Source: Flavobacteriales bacterium UBA7612 (GTDB taxonomy: Bacteria > Bacteroidota > Bacteroidia > Flavobacteriales > Weeksellaceae). From it: a stretch of DNA of 64,000 nucleotides. The notes under the pieces were generated by a model. It had not been told where the DNA came from and ran no database searches. It saw only the letters and a list, made by a program, of their open reading frames with translations. Where the stretch lies: the NCBI GenBank assembly GCA_002484335.1, contig DLJQ01000012.1, positions 104,284 to 168,283 on the forward strand. The letters are read 5' to 3'. Shown in pieces: positions 34,875 through 43,947 of the stretch; positions within the stretch are counted from its first letter, which is position 1, and the number at the start of each line of letters is the position of its first letter. Made by a program: the position numbers and the translations under genes.

Positions 34875-36185
34875 TTACATTGGATTTTCTCCATTAAATG
34901 TAACTATAAAAGAGTTTCTGAAACCTTTTTCTTGAACTTGTTTTAATGTTTTTTGAGCTTCTTCCATGGTTTTATCTTGTCCAAAATAATATTTTTGAAG
35001 CCCACCTTCTTTTACTCGCAAAACATTAGTTAAACCATTAAATTTATCGTCTTTATCTCTATACTTCTTATTTGAGGTCATAAATTGAACTCTATAATTT
35101 TGTACTCCTTCTAATTTTTTATTCGATTCTACCTCTACGATTTTCGCTTTAGAAAAACCTTTACGTTTAACAGTGTTTAACAATTCGTCAGCTCTGGATT
35201 GTAAATCTGTCTCTCCTAAATAATATACATAATTATCTCCTTCCTGAACAACATCAAGATCTGTTAAACCTTTTAATTGTGGTGATGTAGGAGAAAATTT
35301 AGTTTTAGAATCCATTACTCTAATTTTTAATTTTTTCCCAACCAAAGGAGTTTCTGCTACCTTAATAGGTTTATCTTCATTTGATTGTTGTCCATCAACT
35401 CCACTTCTACGATCATACTCTCTTTTATATTCTTGAAAAGCTTTATATAAAGATTCAGCTGCTTTTTGCTTACCTTCCTCAGATGCTAAATATGTTCCTT
35501 CATCTTGATTTGATATAAAACCTATTTCTACTAATACTGATGGAGATGCATTATTTCTAAGAACATGTAAATTTCCCTGTTTAACCCCTCTACTTTTCCT
35601 TCCTTCTTGATTAATAAAAGTTTTTTCCATTAAATCTGCAAAACGTAAACTTTGTTCTTTATAAGCAGCATTCATTATTTCAAAAGCAATTACAGCTTCA
35701 GGATCATTAGGATTAAATTTCTCATACTTTTCTTTATCTTTTTCTAAAAAAACAACAGAATTTTCTCTACGAGAAACATCGTCTGTCTGACTCATTTTAT
35801 TCAATCCCATCACAAAAGTTTCTGTACCCGATGCTGACGTATTAGAAGCAGAATTACAATGAACAGAAACAAATAAATTAGCATGGTTTGCATTTGAAAT
35901 ATCAGTACGTTCAGACAATTCTAAAAATACATCTGTTTTTCTAGTCCAAACAACTTTAACATCTTTATAATTCGCTTGAATTAAATTTCCAAATCTCAAT
36001 GCTACATCTAATGCTATATTCTTCTCCAAATCAGCAACACCTCTCGCTCCTGTGTCATGACCACCATGACCAGCATCTATAACAATTACAAATTTTTGAT
36101 TTTTTTGTGCAAATGAAACTATAGAAAATGTTAGTATCATAACAAAAAATAAATACTTTTGTATGTTAATCATTTTTAAACTCAT
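34875..36185 (-). CDS. N-acetylmuramoyl-L-alanine amidase with SPOR-like repeats
   Basis: A 436-residue exported amidase_3. The signal peptide ends VSFAQ (about 26). Zinc ligands and catalytic Glu are in DAGHGGHDTGA (His about 38), EKNIALDVA (Glu), FVSVHCNSAS (His about 107) and SVLVEIGFISN (Glu about 218). From about residue 285 two related repeats of about 70 residues (LKIRVMDSKTKF...YVYYLGETDL and YRVQFMTSNKKY...QKYYFGQDKT) look SPOR-like and probably bind denuded glycan at division sites. The start may instead be Met 5 (36173). Divergent from lptD, only 27-39 bases apart. Confidence 0.9.
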   Translation of the reverse strand: MSLKMINIQKYLFFVMILTFSIVSFAQKNQKFVIVIDAGHGGHDTGARGVADLEKNIALDVALRFGNLIQANYKDVKVVWTRKTDVFLELSERTDISNANHANLFVSVHCNSASNTSASGTETFVMGLNKMSQTDDVSRRENSVVFLEKDKEKYEKFNPNDPEAVIAFEIMNAAYKEQSLRFADLMEKTFINQEGRKSRGVKQGNLHVLRNNASPSVLVEIGFISNQDEGTYLASEEGKQKAAESLYKAFQEYKREYDRRSGVDGQQSNEDKPIKVAETPLVGKKLKIRVMDSKTKFSPTSPQLKGLTDLDVVQEGDNYVYYLGETDLQSRADELLNTVKRKGFSKAKIVEVESNKKLEGVQNYRVQFMTSNKKYRDKDDKFNGLTNVLRVKEGGLQKYYFGQDKTMEEAQKTLKQVQEKGFRNSFIVTFNGENPM

Positions 36186-36207
36186 ACTGTAGGTTTGTTT
36201 TTTTGAT

Positions 36208-36215
36208 TAATTTTG
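36208..36215 (+). promoter_or_regulatory. Candidate -7 box (TAATTTTG) for lptD
   Basis: Matches TAnnTTTG inside the very short divergent gap between the amidase and lptD. It overlaps the annotated TTG start (36213), so if it is real the start is further downstream (TTG 36246). Confidence 0.4.
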
Positions 36216-38858
36216 ACGCAATTTATAAAAAATAAGTTTTTCAATTTGTTTACAAAAGCAATTAAATCGATTTTATTTTTTAGTCCAGTTATGGTTTGTA
36301 CTGTTTCCTTTGGACAAATAGAAAATAAAAACAACGATAAAGATCACTCTAAGAACGTATCTGATTCTATCAAATTAGATACCATTATTCCTGTGAAAGA
36401 AAAATTAGAGTATATAGTAGAACACAATTCCGAAGATGAAATCCATAATCGTAAAAAACGAATGACTTATCTATTACGAAAAGCTCATGTTGTTTATAAT
36501 GATATGATTATAGATGCTGATTATGTAGAATTGAACTGGGACACTGGAGATGTATATGCTGAAGGAAAAAGAGATTCCTTAGGTAATATTATAGAAAAAA
36601 CAAAGTTTACTCAAAATAATCAAGAAATCTTGCAAGATGCATTTAAAGTAAACTTTAAAACTAAAATTGGTATTGCTTATAATATTAGAATGACAGAGCA
36701 AGATGGTGTTATTATAGCTGACAAAGCTAAACGCGTTAATGATTCTGTTATGTTACTTAGAAAAGCTGATTTTACTACAGATACTTACTTTAAGGAAAAC
36801 AAAGATTCTCGTCCTGATTATTTTCTTAGAGCTCAGGAAGGTAAAATGATTGAGAAAAATGGAAAAAAAACATTAATTACTGGTCCAATGAATATGTGGA
36901 TTTATGATGTTCCGACACCATTAGCTTTACCTTTTGGTTATATGCCTGCTATGGGTGAAAATAGAGCTGCAGGAATTTTAATGCCTAGACCTGGAGAAAG
37001 AACAACTCTTGGTTTTTTCATCGAAGATATAGGCTTTTATGTACCTTTTGGTGAAAAATTTGATTTGAAGCTTTCTGGAGATATATATACAAAAGGGAGT
37101 TGGGCTTTAAGAGCTGAATCTAATTATAAAAATAGATATAAATACAATGGGCGTTTTGCGGTAAATATAGAAAATAGATTAACAGGTATAAAAGGACTAA
37201 CTGAAGGAACAAATGCATTCTCTAAGCAAAATCTATTCGGAATTACTTGGACTCATTCTCAAGATCCAAAAGCAAATCCTTATTTGTTGTTTAACGCTAA
37301 TGTTAATTTCTCTAGTTCCAAGTATTACCGTCAATCTGTAAGAAATCAATACATTAATAATGGTCAAGTTTTCACTAACAACGTTAACTCTTCGATTAAT
37401 TTAACTAAAAATTTCGAGAATTCACCTTTTACAGCTCAAATGAGTATGTCTCATTCTCAAAACTATAATACTGGAGCTATAAACATTGCTTTTCCTAAAT
37501 TAAATGTTACTATGTCTCGTATATATCCTTTTGCAAAAAAGAATATGCCAAAAGAAGGATTATTACAAAATCTAGGTTTAACATATAGTATGCAAGCAGG
37601 TAACGAAGTAAACACAACTGATAATGATATTCTTACACAAAAAATGTGGAAAGAACAAATGCGTACAGGAGCAAGTCATAAAGTTGGATTACAAACTGGT
37701 ATTACGCTAGCAAATTATTTCCCTTTAACATTATCTTCAGATTATAATGAAGTTTGGGGAGATAATAAGATAACTAGATCATACAACTCTGTTAATGGTA
37801 AAGTTGAAGATACAACTATTAAAGGCTTCAATTCATATAGAACATTTAACTTTAATGCTTCTCTATCAACTAACATATACGGAACGTATATCAATCCAAA
37901 TAAAAATGCTACAATATTAGGAGTTCAGCATGTTATTAGTCCTTCTATTGGATACACATACACTCCCGATTTTCAATCACCTAATTGGAGTTATTACAAA
38001 TCTTATCAAGATAAAAATCAAGAAGAAGTTTGGTATAACCAATATCAAAATATGCTTTATGGAGTAAGTATTCCTGGTCTTACTAACTCCATTAATTTTG
38101 GTATTTCGAACAATCTTGAAATGAAAGTAAAAGATGAAAAAGATTCCAAAGGATTTAAAAAAGTTAAAATCTTTGAATATTTAAGATTTACTTCTGCCTA
38201 CAATTTTTCTGCAGATGAATTTAAATTATCACCTATTTCTGTTAATGGTATGACATCATTATTTGATAGAAAAGTTAATGTTCAATTTTCTTCAACAGTT
38301 AATCCTTATGAAATAAGACGTTACATAAATGCAGCAGGAACAGAAGTTTCTGAATATGTAGACAAATTGGGACTTGGAAATCTTAGAGTATCTAATATGA
38401 CAATAGGTACAGGATACACTTTTGACAATAGTACTTTTGGAGGAAAACGTTTTGATGCTAAAAATTATAAAAAAAGAGGTACTGTTCGTGATGAAAACTT
38501 CTATTATGATAATGATAATTATGCGCAATACGCTATTCCTTGGAGTTTAACAGCTAATTTAAGTTATAATTATACTAAAGGTACTCAAAGAGAAGGAACT
38601 AGCACAGGGTCAATCGCAATGAACGGTAAAATTTCACCAACACCATACTGGGCTATCTCTGCAAATGCAACATATGATTTTATAAAAAATGATATCACCT
38701 ATGTTCGCTTTGGTTTCGAAAGAGATTTACGAAGTTTTACTTTTTCTTTCAACTGGACTCCAATGGGAACATATAAAAGTTATGACTTTTTTATTGGTAT
38801 AAAAGCAAATATATTACAAGATTTAAAATATACTGAAAGATCAAGACTTCAGTATTAA
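36213..38858 (+). CDS. lptD: LPS-assembly protein LptD
   Basis: An 881-residue outer-membrane beta-barrel protein. After the signal peptide (ends VSFGQ) an OstA-like periplasmic domain follows at about residues 75-180 (AHVVYNDMIIDADYVELNWD), then the barrel with the usual LPFGYMPAMGENRAAGILMPRPGE motif region and C-terminal strands ending RSRLQY. It inserts LPS into the outer leaflet. Start is TTG at 36213 or 36246; the latter leaves a normal 24-residue signal peptide. Length fits Bacteroidota LptD. Runs into ridA 12 bases downstream. Confidence 0.92.
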   Translation: MTQFIKNKFFNLFTKAIKSILFFSPVMVCTVSFGQIENKNNDKDHSKNVSDSIKLDTIIPVKEKLEYIVEHNSEDEIHNRKKRMTYLLRKAHVVYNDMIIDADYVELNWDTGDVYAEGKRDSLGNIIEKTKFTQNNQEILQDAFKVNFKTKIGIAYNIRMTEQDGVIIADKAKRVNDSVMLLRKADFTTDTYFKENKDSRPDYFLRAQEGKMIEKNGKKTLITGPMNMWIYDVPTPLALPFGYMPAMGENRAAGILMPRPGERTTLGFFIEDIGFYVPFGEKFDLKLSGDIYTKGSWALRAESNYKNRYKYNGRFAVNIENRLTGIKGLTEGTNAFSKQNLFGITWTHSQDPKANPYLLFNANVNFSSSKYYRQSVRNQYINNGQVFTNNVNSSINLTKNFENSPFTAQMSMSHSQNYNTGAINIAFPKLNVTMSRIYPFAKKNMPKEGLLQNLGLTYSMQAGNEVNTTDNDILTQKMWKEQMRTGASHKVGLQTGITLANYFPLTLSSDYNEVWGDNKITRSYNSVNGKVEDTTIKGFNSYRTFNFNASLSTNIYGTYINPNKNATILGVQHVISPSIGYTYTPDFQSPNWSYYKSYQDKNQEEVWYNQYQNMLYGVSIPGLTNSINFGISNNLEMKVKDEKDSKGFKKVKIFEYLRFTSAYNFSADEFKLSPISVNGMTSLFDRKVNVQFSSTVNPYEIRRYINAAGTEVSEYVDKLGLGNLRVSNMTIGTGYTFDNSTFGGKRFDAKNYKKRGTVRDENFYYDNDNYAQYAIPWSLTANLSYNYTKGTQREGTSTGSIAMNGKISPTPYWAISANATYDFIKNDITYVRFGFERDLRSFTFSFNWTPMGTYKSYDFFIGIKANILQDLKYTERSRLQY

Positions 38859-38870
38859 AAAACATAAAAC

Positions 38871-39257
38871 ATGAAAAAAGAAATTATTTATACAACTAAA
38901 GCTCCTGAAGCTATAGGGCCATACTCTCAAGGAATAAAAATTAATGGATTATTATATACATCAGGTCAGATACCTTTTGATGTAAATAAAAATGAATTAG
39001 TAACAACTGGCATAAAAGATGAAGTACATCAAGTAATGAAAAATATCATTGCAATCTTAGATGCTGGAAAAACTAATATAAATAATATCATAAAAACAAC
39101 TATTTTCGTAAAAGATTTGAATGATTTTAATGATGTAAATGAAGTTTATGCTTCTTATTTTACTGATGAAAATTATCCTGCACGAGAATGTGTTGAAGTT
39201 GCTAGATTACCAAGAGATGTAAATGTTGAAATATCTGTAATCGCATTAGCTAACTAA
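38871..39257 (+). CDS. RidA family reactive-intermediate deaminase
   Basis: A 128-residue enzyme that hydrolyses reactive enamines/imines formed by PLP enzymes such as threonine dehydratase. The trimer-interface and active-site pattern is IGPYSQGIKINGLLYTSGQIP (about 16-36) and ARECVEVARLPRDVNVEIS (Arg about 107; Cys at 109). All conserved residues present. Lies between lptD and a membrane protein gene with short gaps, so probably co-transcribed. Confidence 0.93.
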   Translation: MKKEIIYTTKAPEAIGPYSQGIKINGLLYTSGQIPFDVNKNELVTTGIKDEVHQVMKNIIAILDAGKTNINNIIKTTIFVKDLNDFNDVNEVYASYFTDENYPARECVEVARLPRDVNVEISVIALAN

Positions 39258-39266
39258 AAATAAATT

Positions 39267-39743
39267 ATGCCTAAAGACAATCATATATTAAGAAATACAA
39301 TTGCAGTAATAATTGGATTAGTTATAATCTATGTAATTATTCAATTTGGACTTGTTTTTAATGCCAATAGATTAGGTTGGGATGAAAAAGTCTTTCCTGA
39401 ATGGAGACATATCATAAAATACTTCTCTAATGGTATAGGAAAAAAACACGAAGTCCAATTTTTCGGATCTATGCTAGTAATCAGTGGATTTGCTGCTTTA
39501 GTAGGTGGAATAATAACTGCTACAATTGTAAAGAGAGCTAAGCAAGCTTACACAATGTTTGTAGGATTTATTGTTTTTCTTGTAGCATTAGGAGATATAT
39601 TAATTACTCCTAATCATCCTACTTGGTATGAAATTTCTATTTGTCCTGTTTTATTTTTTTCATCTTGGATTGGTGGACTAATAGTAGATTTAATTTATAA
39701 GAAATTTTTAAAAAAACACAAACCAATAAGTCAATCTTATTAA
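39267..39743 (+). CDS. Small multi-pass membrane protein, unknown function
   Basis: A 158-residue protein with four hydrophobic segments (about 8-30, 66-88, 94-112 and 120-142) and short basic ends. FNANRLGWDEKVFPEWRH in the first loop is the most distinctive part. No family recognised. It lies between ridA and pdxA with gaps of nine bases on each side, so it belongs to that transcript. Confidence 0.6.
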   Translation: MPKDNHILRNTIAVIIGLVIIYVIIQFGLVFNANRLGWDEKVFPEWRHIIKYFSNGIGKKHEVQFFGSMLVISGFAALVGGIITATIVKRAKQAYTMFVGFIVFLVALGDILITPNHPTWYEISICPVLFFSSWIGGLIVDLIYKKFLKKHKPISQSY

Positions 39744-39752
39744 AATATAATT

Positions 39753-40826
39753 ATGTCTGAAGCAAGTAGAAAAATAAGAGTAGCCATCTCTATTGGTGAT
39801 TATAATGGAATAGGAATTGAAGTTATTCTTAAAACATTACATGAAAAAGAGATTACAGAACTCTTTACTCCTGTCATTTTTGGATCTACAAAACTTTTAT
39901 CTTATCAAAAAGATCGTTTAAAATTTGATAAAATAAATTTTCAAGGAATTCAAGATCCTAGTCAAATTGTTGATGGAAAAATAAATGTAGTAAATCTTTG
40001 GAAGGATCAAATAGATGTACAATTTGGTAAAGTAACAAAAGAAGCTGGAACTCATGCTTTCGAATCTTTAAAAGCTGCAACAGAATCAGTAGGAAATGGC
40101 TTTACAGATGTTTTAGTAACAGCTCCCATTAACAAAGATAATATACAATCAGATGAATTTAATTTTCCAGGTCATACAGAATATTTAGCTGAAACTTGGA
40201 AAGGAAGAGCTCTAATGTTTTTAGTTTCAGAAAAATTAAAAGTAGGTTTAGTATCTCAACATGTTCCAATAAAAGATGTAGCAAAACAAATTACCAATAA
40301 ATCTGTATATTATAAAATACAACAAATACATAAAAGTTTAATTGAAGATTATGCAATCGAAAAACCAAAAATTGCAGTTCTTGGTCTTAATCCTCATGCG
40401 GGTGATAACGGTTTATTAGGAGCAGAAGAAAAAGAAATAATAATTCCTGTTATTAAAAGTTGTATAGAAAAAAATCAACTAATTTTTGGTCCTTATCCAG
40501 CTGATAGTTTTTTTACCCCTAAAAATCTAGATGCATTTGATGCAGTATTAGCTATGTATCACGACCAAGGTTTAGTTGCATTTAAAACGATTAGTTTTGA
40601 TGAAGGGGTTAATTATACTGCAGGTTTAAAATATGTAAGAACTTCACCTGATCATGGAGTAGCTTATGACATTGCAGGTAAAGGAATTGCAAATGAAGAA
40701 TCTTTCAAAGAAGCAATTTACACAGCAATTGAATTATATAAAAACCGTGCTGAATATAAAGAATTAACAAAAAATGTACTTCAGCATATTCCCTTAAAAT
40801 TAGAAAAGGGAGATAATAAAGAATAA
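39753..40826 (+). CDS. pdxA: 4-hydroxythreonine-4-phosphate dehydrogenase
   Basis: A 357-residue NAD-dependent enzyme of pyridoxal-phosphate synthesis, forming 3-amino-1-hydroxyacetone 1-phosphate with PdxJ. Metal and substrate ligands are visible: His in FPGHTEYLA (about 141), VSQHVPIKDV (about 173), NPHAGDNGLLG (His about 215) and MYHDQGL (His about 272). Start context VAISIGDYNGIGIEVILK is the classic N-terminus. Complete. Last gene before the promoter at 40874. Confidence 0.95.
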   Translation: MSEASRKIRVAISIGDYNGIGIEVILKTLHEKEITELFTPVIFGSTKLLSYQKDRLKFDKINFQGIQDPSQIVDGKINVVNLWKDQIDVQFGKVTKEAGTHAFESLKAATESVGNGFTDVLVTAPINKDNIQSDEFNFPGHTEYLAETWKGRALMFLVSEKLKVGLVSQHVPIKDVAKQITNKSVYYKIQQIHKSLIEDYAIEKPKIAVLGLNPHAGDNGLLGAEEKEIIIPVIKSCIEKNQLIFGPYPADSFFTPKNLDAFDAVLAMYHDQGLVAFKTISFDEGVNYTAGLKYVRTSPDHGVAYDIAGKGIANEESFKEAIYTAIELYKNRAEYKELTKNVLQHIPLKLEKGDNKE

Positions 40827-40873
40827 AAAATTAAAAAACTTACAAAGAACTATTAATTTTAAATAAATTAGAT

Positions 40874-40881
40874 TATCTTTG
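40874..40881 (+). promoter_or_regulatory. -7 box (TATCTTTG) for DUF177-rpmF
   Basis: Exact TAnnTTTG match 17 bases before the DUF177 ATG at 40898. Confidence 0.6.
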
Positions 40882-40897
40882 CACACCTTTTTGTGAT

Positions 40898-41470
40898 ATG
40901 GACAAGTTAAAAAATTACAATATTATATTCACTAGTTTACCTTTAGGTAAGAGTGATTTTGAGTTCGAACTGTCACAATCGTTCTTTGATTTATTTGATA
41001 TAGAGCAAGATTTTGAAGATCCTAAAATTATTTCAAAAGTAATTTTAGAAAAAAAATCAACAATGCTTGAATTAAAAATCGAAATAAAAGGAAATATAAC
41101 CGTTCCTTGTGATTTAACAGGAGAATTATTTGAACAAGAAATTTCAAACAATACAGAATTAATTGTTAAATTTGGGGACGAATTTGATGATACTGATAAT
41201 GAAATTTGGGTTATTCCTAGAGAAGAATACCAAATAAATATAGCACAAGTTCTTTATGAACTAACTATTTTATCAGTTCCAACAAAACGAATACATCCAG
41301 ATGTCTTAAATGGAGATAGTACTTCTGAAATGATGGATTTACTTGACCAATACAGTATTTATGAATTAAATGAGGATACTGAAGACATTAGTGATATTAA
41401 AAATAACGAAGACGACGACGATGATGAAATCGATCCTCGTTGGGCAAAATTAAAAGATTTAAAACCTTAA
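40898..41470 (+). CDS. DUF177 (YceD) family protein
   Basis: A 190-residue protein matching the DUF177/YceD family that precedes rpmF in most bacteria. The strand VPCDLTGELFEQEI (about 66-80) is the central conserved region with its Cys. It has a very acidic end (NNEDDDDDEIDPRW then the usual WAKLKDL). YceD is needed for 23S rRNA accumulation in plants and bacteria; exact activity unknown. It is followed by rpmF after 54 bases. Confidence 0.9.
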   Translation: MDKLKNYNIIFTSLPLGKSDFEFELSQSFFDLFDIEQDFEDPKIISKVILEKKSTMLELKIEIKGNITVPCDLTGELFEQEISNNTELIVKFGDEFDDTDNEIWVIPREEYQINIAQVLYELTILSVPTKRIHPDVLNGDSTSEMMDLLDQYSIYELNEDTEDISDIKNNEDDDDDEIDPRWAKLKDLKP

Positions 41471-41524
41471 TTGGTTTTATAAGTTATAATAAATTATAGA
41501 AATAAAGAAAAAAAGTAGTTAGAT

Positions 41525-41722
41525 ATGGCACATCCTAAGAGAAGACAGTCGTCAACAAGAAGAGATAAACGTAGAACACACTACAAAATCGAAGCTCCAC
41601 AATTAGCAATCGATAAAACTTCTGGTGAAGCTCATTTATACCATAGAGCTCATTGGGCTGATGGAAAATTATATTACAAAGGAAAAGTAGTATTAGAAAA
41701 AGCACAAGAAGTTACTGAATAA
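41525..41722 (+). CDS. rpmF: 50S ribosomal protein L32
   Basis: A 65-residue L32: MAHPKRRQSSTRRDKRRTHY is the classic basic opening; the second half carries the expected CxxC region replaced by YHRAHWADGKLYYKGK, the zinc-free form common in Flavobacteriia. Complete. Co-transcribed with DUF177, ending at the terminator at 41744-41785 before accB. Confidence 0.95.
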   Translation: MAHPKRRQSSTRRDKRRTHYKIEAPQLAIDKTSGEAHLYHRAHWADGKLYYKGKVVLEKAQEVTE

Positions 41723-41743
41723 GACTATCTTGAAAAAATTTTG

Positions 41744-41785
41744 AAGCTGTTTCTTAAAAAAGAAGCAGCTTATTTTTTTTTTTTT
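41744..41785 (+). terminator. Terminator between rpmF and accB
   Basis: AAGCTGTTTCTT/AAGAAGCAGCTT arms with one mismatch and a long run of T. A -7 box follows at once (41788-41795), so accB has its own promoter. Confidence 0.85.
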
Positions 41786-41787
41786 AA

Positions 41788-41795
41788 TACCTTTG
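41788..41795 (+). promoter_or_regulatory. -7 box (TACCTTTG) for accB-accC
   Basis: TAnnTTTG match directly after the rpmF terminator and 52 bases before accB. Confidence 0.6.
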
Positions 41796-41846
41796 ATTTC
41801 GTTTAACAAAAATATAACGAAAAGGTCAAATTAAAAACCGTATTAT

Positions 41847-42323
41847 ATGGACATTAAAGACATTCAAAATTTAATTAGATTTGTTTCAAAAGCTGAAGTA
41901 GCTGAAGTAAGCATCAAACAAGATGACATTGAAATAAAAATCAAAACATTAGCGAGTGTTCCTACACAAGTTGCTTCTCAACAATTTTATGTACCTCAAC
42001 AAGCTCCTGCAGCTGCTCAAGCTCCAGTTGTAGCACAAGAAGCAAACAACTCTACTGAATCTACACAAGAAGAAAATAACAACTTTATAACTGTAAAATC
42101 ACCTATGATTGGTACTTTCTACCGTTCAGCTGGTCCAGGTAAAGATGCTTTCGTAAATGTTGGTGATTCTATTAGTAACGGAAAAGTTTTATGTATTGTA
42201 GAGGCTATGAAATTATTCAATGAAATTGAATCTGAAGTTTCTGGTAAAATCGTAAAAATATTAGTTGACGACGCAAGTCCTGTTGAATACGATCAACCTC
42301 TTTTCTTAGTAGATCCTTCTTAA
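41847..42323 (+). CDS. accB: Acetyl-CoA carboxylase biotin carboxyl carrier protein
   Basis: A 158-residue BCCP. The N-terminal helix region is followed by a flexible Ala/Pro/Gln linker (QQAPAAAQAPVVAQ) and a biotinyl domain. The lysine to be biotinylated is in VEAMKLFNEI (about residue 122). Partner of AccC just downstream (21 bases) and of BirA at 61385-62098 in this window. First step of fatty-acid synthesis. Length normal. Confidence 0.95.
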   Translation: MDIKDIQNLIRFVSKAEVAEVSIKQDDIEIKIKTLASVPTQVASQQFYVPQQAPAAAQAPVVAQEANNSTESTQEENNNFITVKSPMIGTFYRSAGPGKDAFVNVGDSISNGKVLCIVEAMKLFNEIESEVSGKIVKILVDDASPVEYDQPLFLVDPS

Positions 42324-42344
42324 TAATTTTTTAAATCTACGATT

Positions 42345-43709
42345 ATGTTTAAAAAAATATTAATTGCAAATAGAGGAGAAATTGCTATGCGTATAATACG
42401 TACAGCAAAAGAAATGGGAATTAAAACAGTTGCCGTTTACTCTAAGGCTGATGAAACATCATTACATGTTCGTTTCGCAGATGAAGCAGTATGTATAGGG
42501 CCTGCTGCAAGTAAAGATTCTTACTTAAAAATGTCTAGTATTATTGCAGCTGCTGAAATTACAGATGCAGATGCTATACATCCAGGTTATGGATTTTTAT
42601 CTGAAAATTCAACTTTTTCTAAAATTTGTCAATCTAATGGAATAAAATTTATTGGAGCTTCATCTGACAATATCGACCGTATGGGAGATAAAGCAAATGC
42701 AAAAGCAACAATGAAAGAAGCTGGTGTTCCTGTTGTTCCTGGTTCTGACGGTTTATTAGAAAGTTACGAACAAGCTCTTGAAATTGCTCGCGAAATAAAA
42801 TATCCTGTCATGATGAAAGCAACAGCTGGTGGTGGTGGTAAAGGTATGCGTGCTATTTGGAAAGAAGAGGACTTGCTACATGCATGGGAATCTGCTCGTC
42901 AAGAAGCTGCAGCTGCTTTTGGAAACGATGGAATGTATATGGAAAAGTTAATTGAAGAACCTCGCCATATAGAAATCCAAGTTGCTAGTGACCAAAATGG
43001 TAAAGCTTGTCACTTATCTGAAAGAGATTGTTCTATACAGCGCCGTAATCAAAAATTAGCTGAAGAAACTCCATCCCCTATTATGACTGACGATTTACGT
43101 CAACGAATGGGAGAAGCTGCTATTAAAGCTTGCGAATATATAGGTTATGAAGGTGTTGGTACAATAGAATTTCTAGTTGATAAACATGGAGACTTTTATT
43201 TCATGGAAATGAATACTCGTATACAAGTAGAACACCCTATTACTGAACAAGTAACTGGATTTGATTTAGTACGCGAGCAAATTATGCTTGCAGATGGACA
43301 ATCTATTTCAGGGAAAAACTATTTCCCTCAAGGACATTCTATAGAATGTCGTATTAATGCAGAAGATCCTTACAATGATTTCCGCCCTTCTCCTGGAAAA
43401 ATTACATCGATTAATATTCCTGGAGGAAATGGTGTTAGAATTGATACTCATGTATATGCTGGTTACTCAATTCCGCCAAATTATGATTCTATGATTGCTA
43501 AAATAATTGTAACTGCTCAAACTCGTGAAGAAGCAATTCATAAAATGAAACGTGCATTAGAAGAGTTTTATATTGAAGGAATTAAAACAACAATTCCCTT
43601 CCATTTACAATTAATGGATCATCCTGATTTTATTGCTGGGAATTATACAACTAAGTTTATGGAAGATTTCGTTTTTGACGAATCTTACGCAAACTACGGT
43701 GAATTTTAA
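42345..43709 (+). CDS. accC: Biotin carboxylase subunit of acetyl-CoA carboxylase
   Basis: A 454-residue enzyme carboxylating biotin on AccB with bicarbonate and ATP. Family motifs: IANRGEIAMRIIRTAKEMG (residues 6-24), the ATP-grasp Gly-rich loop TAGGGGKGMRA (about 160-170), the bicarbonate-binding EMNTRIQVEHPITEQVTG (about 287-304) and RINAEDP (about 336). All are complete. Ends with a strong terminator. Confidence 0.97.
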   Translation: MFKKILIANRGEIAMRIIRTAKEMGIKTVAVYSKADETSLHVRFADEAVCIGPAASKDSYLKMSSIIAAAEITDADAIHPGYGFLSENSTFSKICQSNGIKFIGASSDNIDRMGDKANAKATMKEAGVPVVPGSDGLLESYEQALEIAREIKYPVMMKATAGGGGKGMRAIWKEEDLLHAWESARQEAAAAFGNDGMYMEKLIEEPRHIEIQVASDQNGKACHLSERDCSIQRRNQKLAEETPSPIMTDDLRQRMGEAAIKACEYIGYEGVGTIEFLVDKHGDFYFMEMNTRIQVEHPITEQVTGFDLVREQIMLADGQSISGKNYFPQGHSIECRINAEDPYNDFRPSPGKITSINIPGGNGVRIDTHVYAGYSIPPNYDSMIAKIIVTAQTREEAIHKMKRALEEFYIEGIKTTIPFHLQLMDHPDFIAGNYTTKFMEDFVFDESYANYGEF

Positions 43710-43729
43710 GAAAAGACAATCAAAATATA

Positions 43730-43762
43730 AAAGCCAAAACAATAATTGTTTTGGCTTTTTTT
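43730..43762 (+). terminator. Terminator after accC
   Basis: Perfect 13-base stem AAAGCCAAAACAA/TTGTTTTGGCTTT followed by seven T, 20 bases past the accC stop. Confidence 0.95.
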
Positions 43763-43922
43763 ATTCTTAAAATGACAAAATGTCTTATTATAATTAATGG
43801 TTTAATTCTTGAATAGTTAAAAAAATATAAAACATTTATAAAATTTAAGTTTTTAACTAAATTATAGAAAATGAAATGCTTAACTTTTCATTTTCTTCTA
43901 TTAAAAATAATTTAAAATTTTA

Positions 43923-43930
43923 TACATTTG
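43923..43930 (+). promoter_or_regulatory. -7 box (TACATTTG) for tig
   Basis: Exact TAnnTTTG 17 bases before the trigger factor ATG at 43948. The intergenic region 43763-43922 holds no gene. Confidence 0.6.
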
Positions 43931-43947
43931 CACCCAAATTAAGGTAG

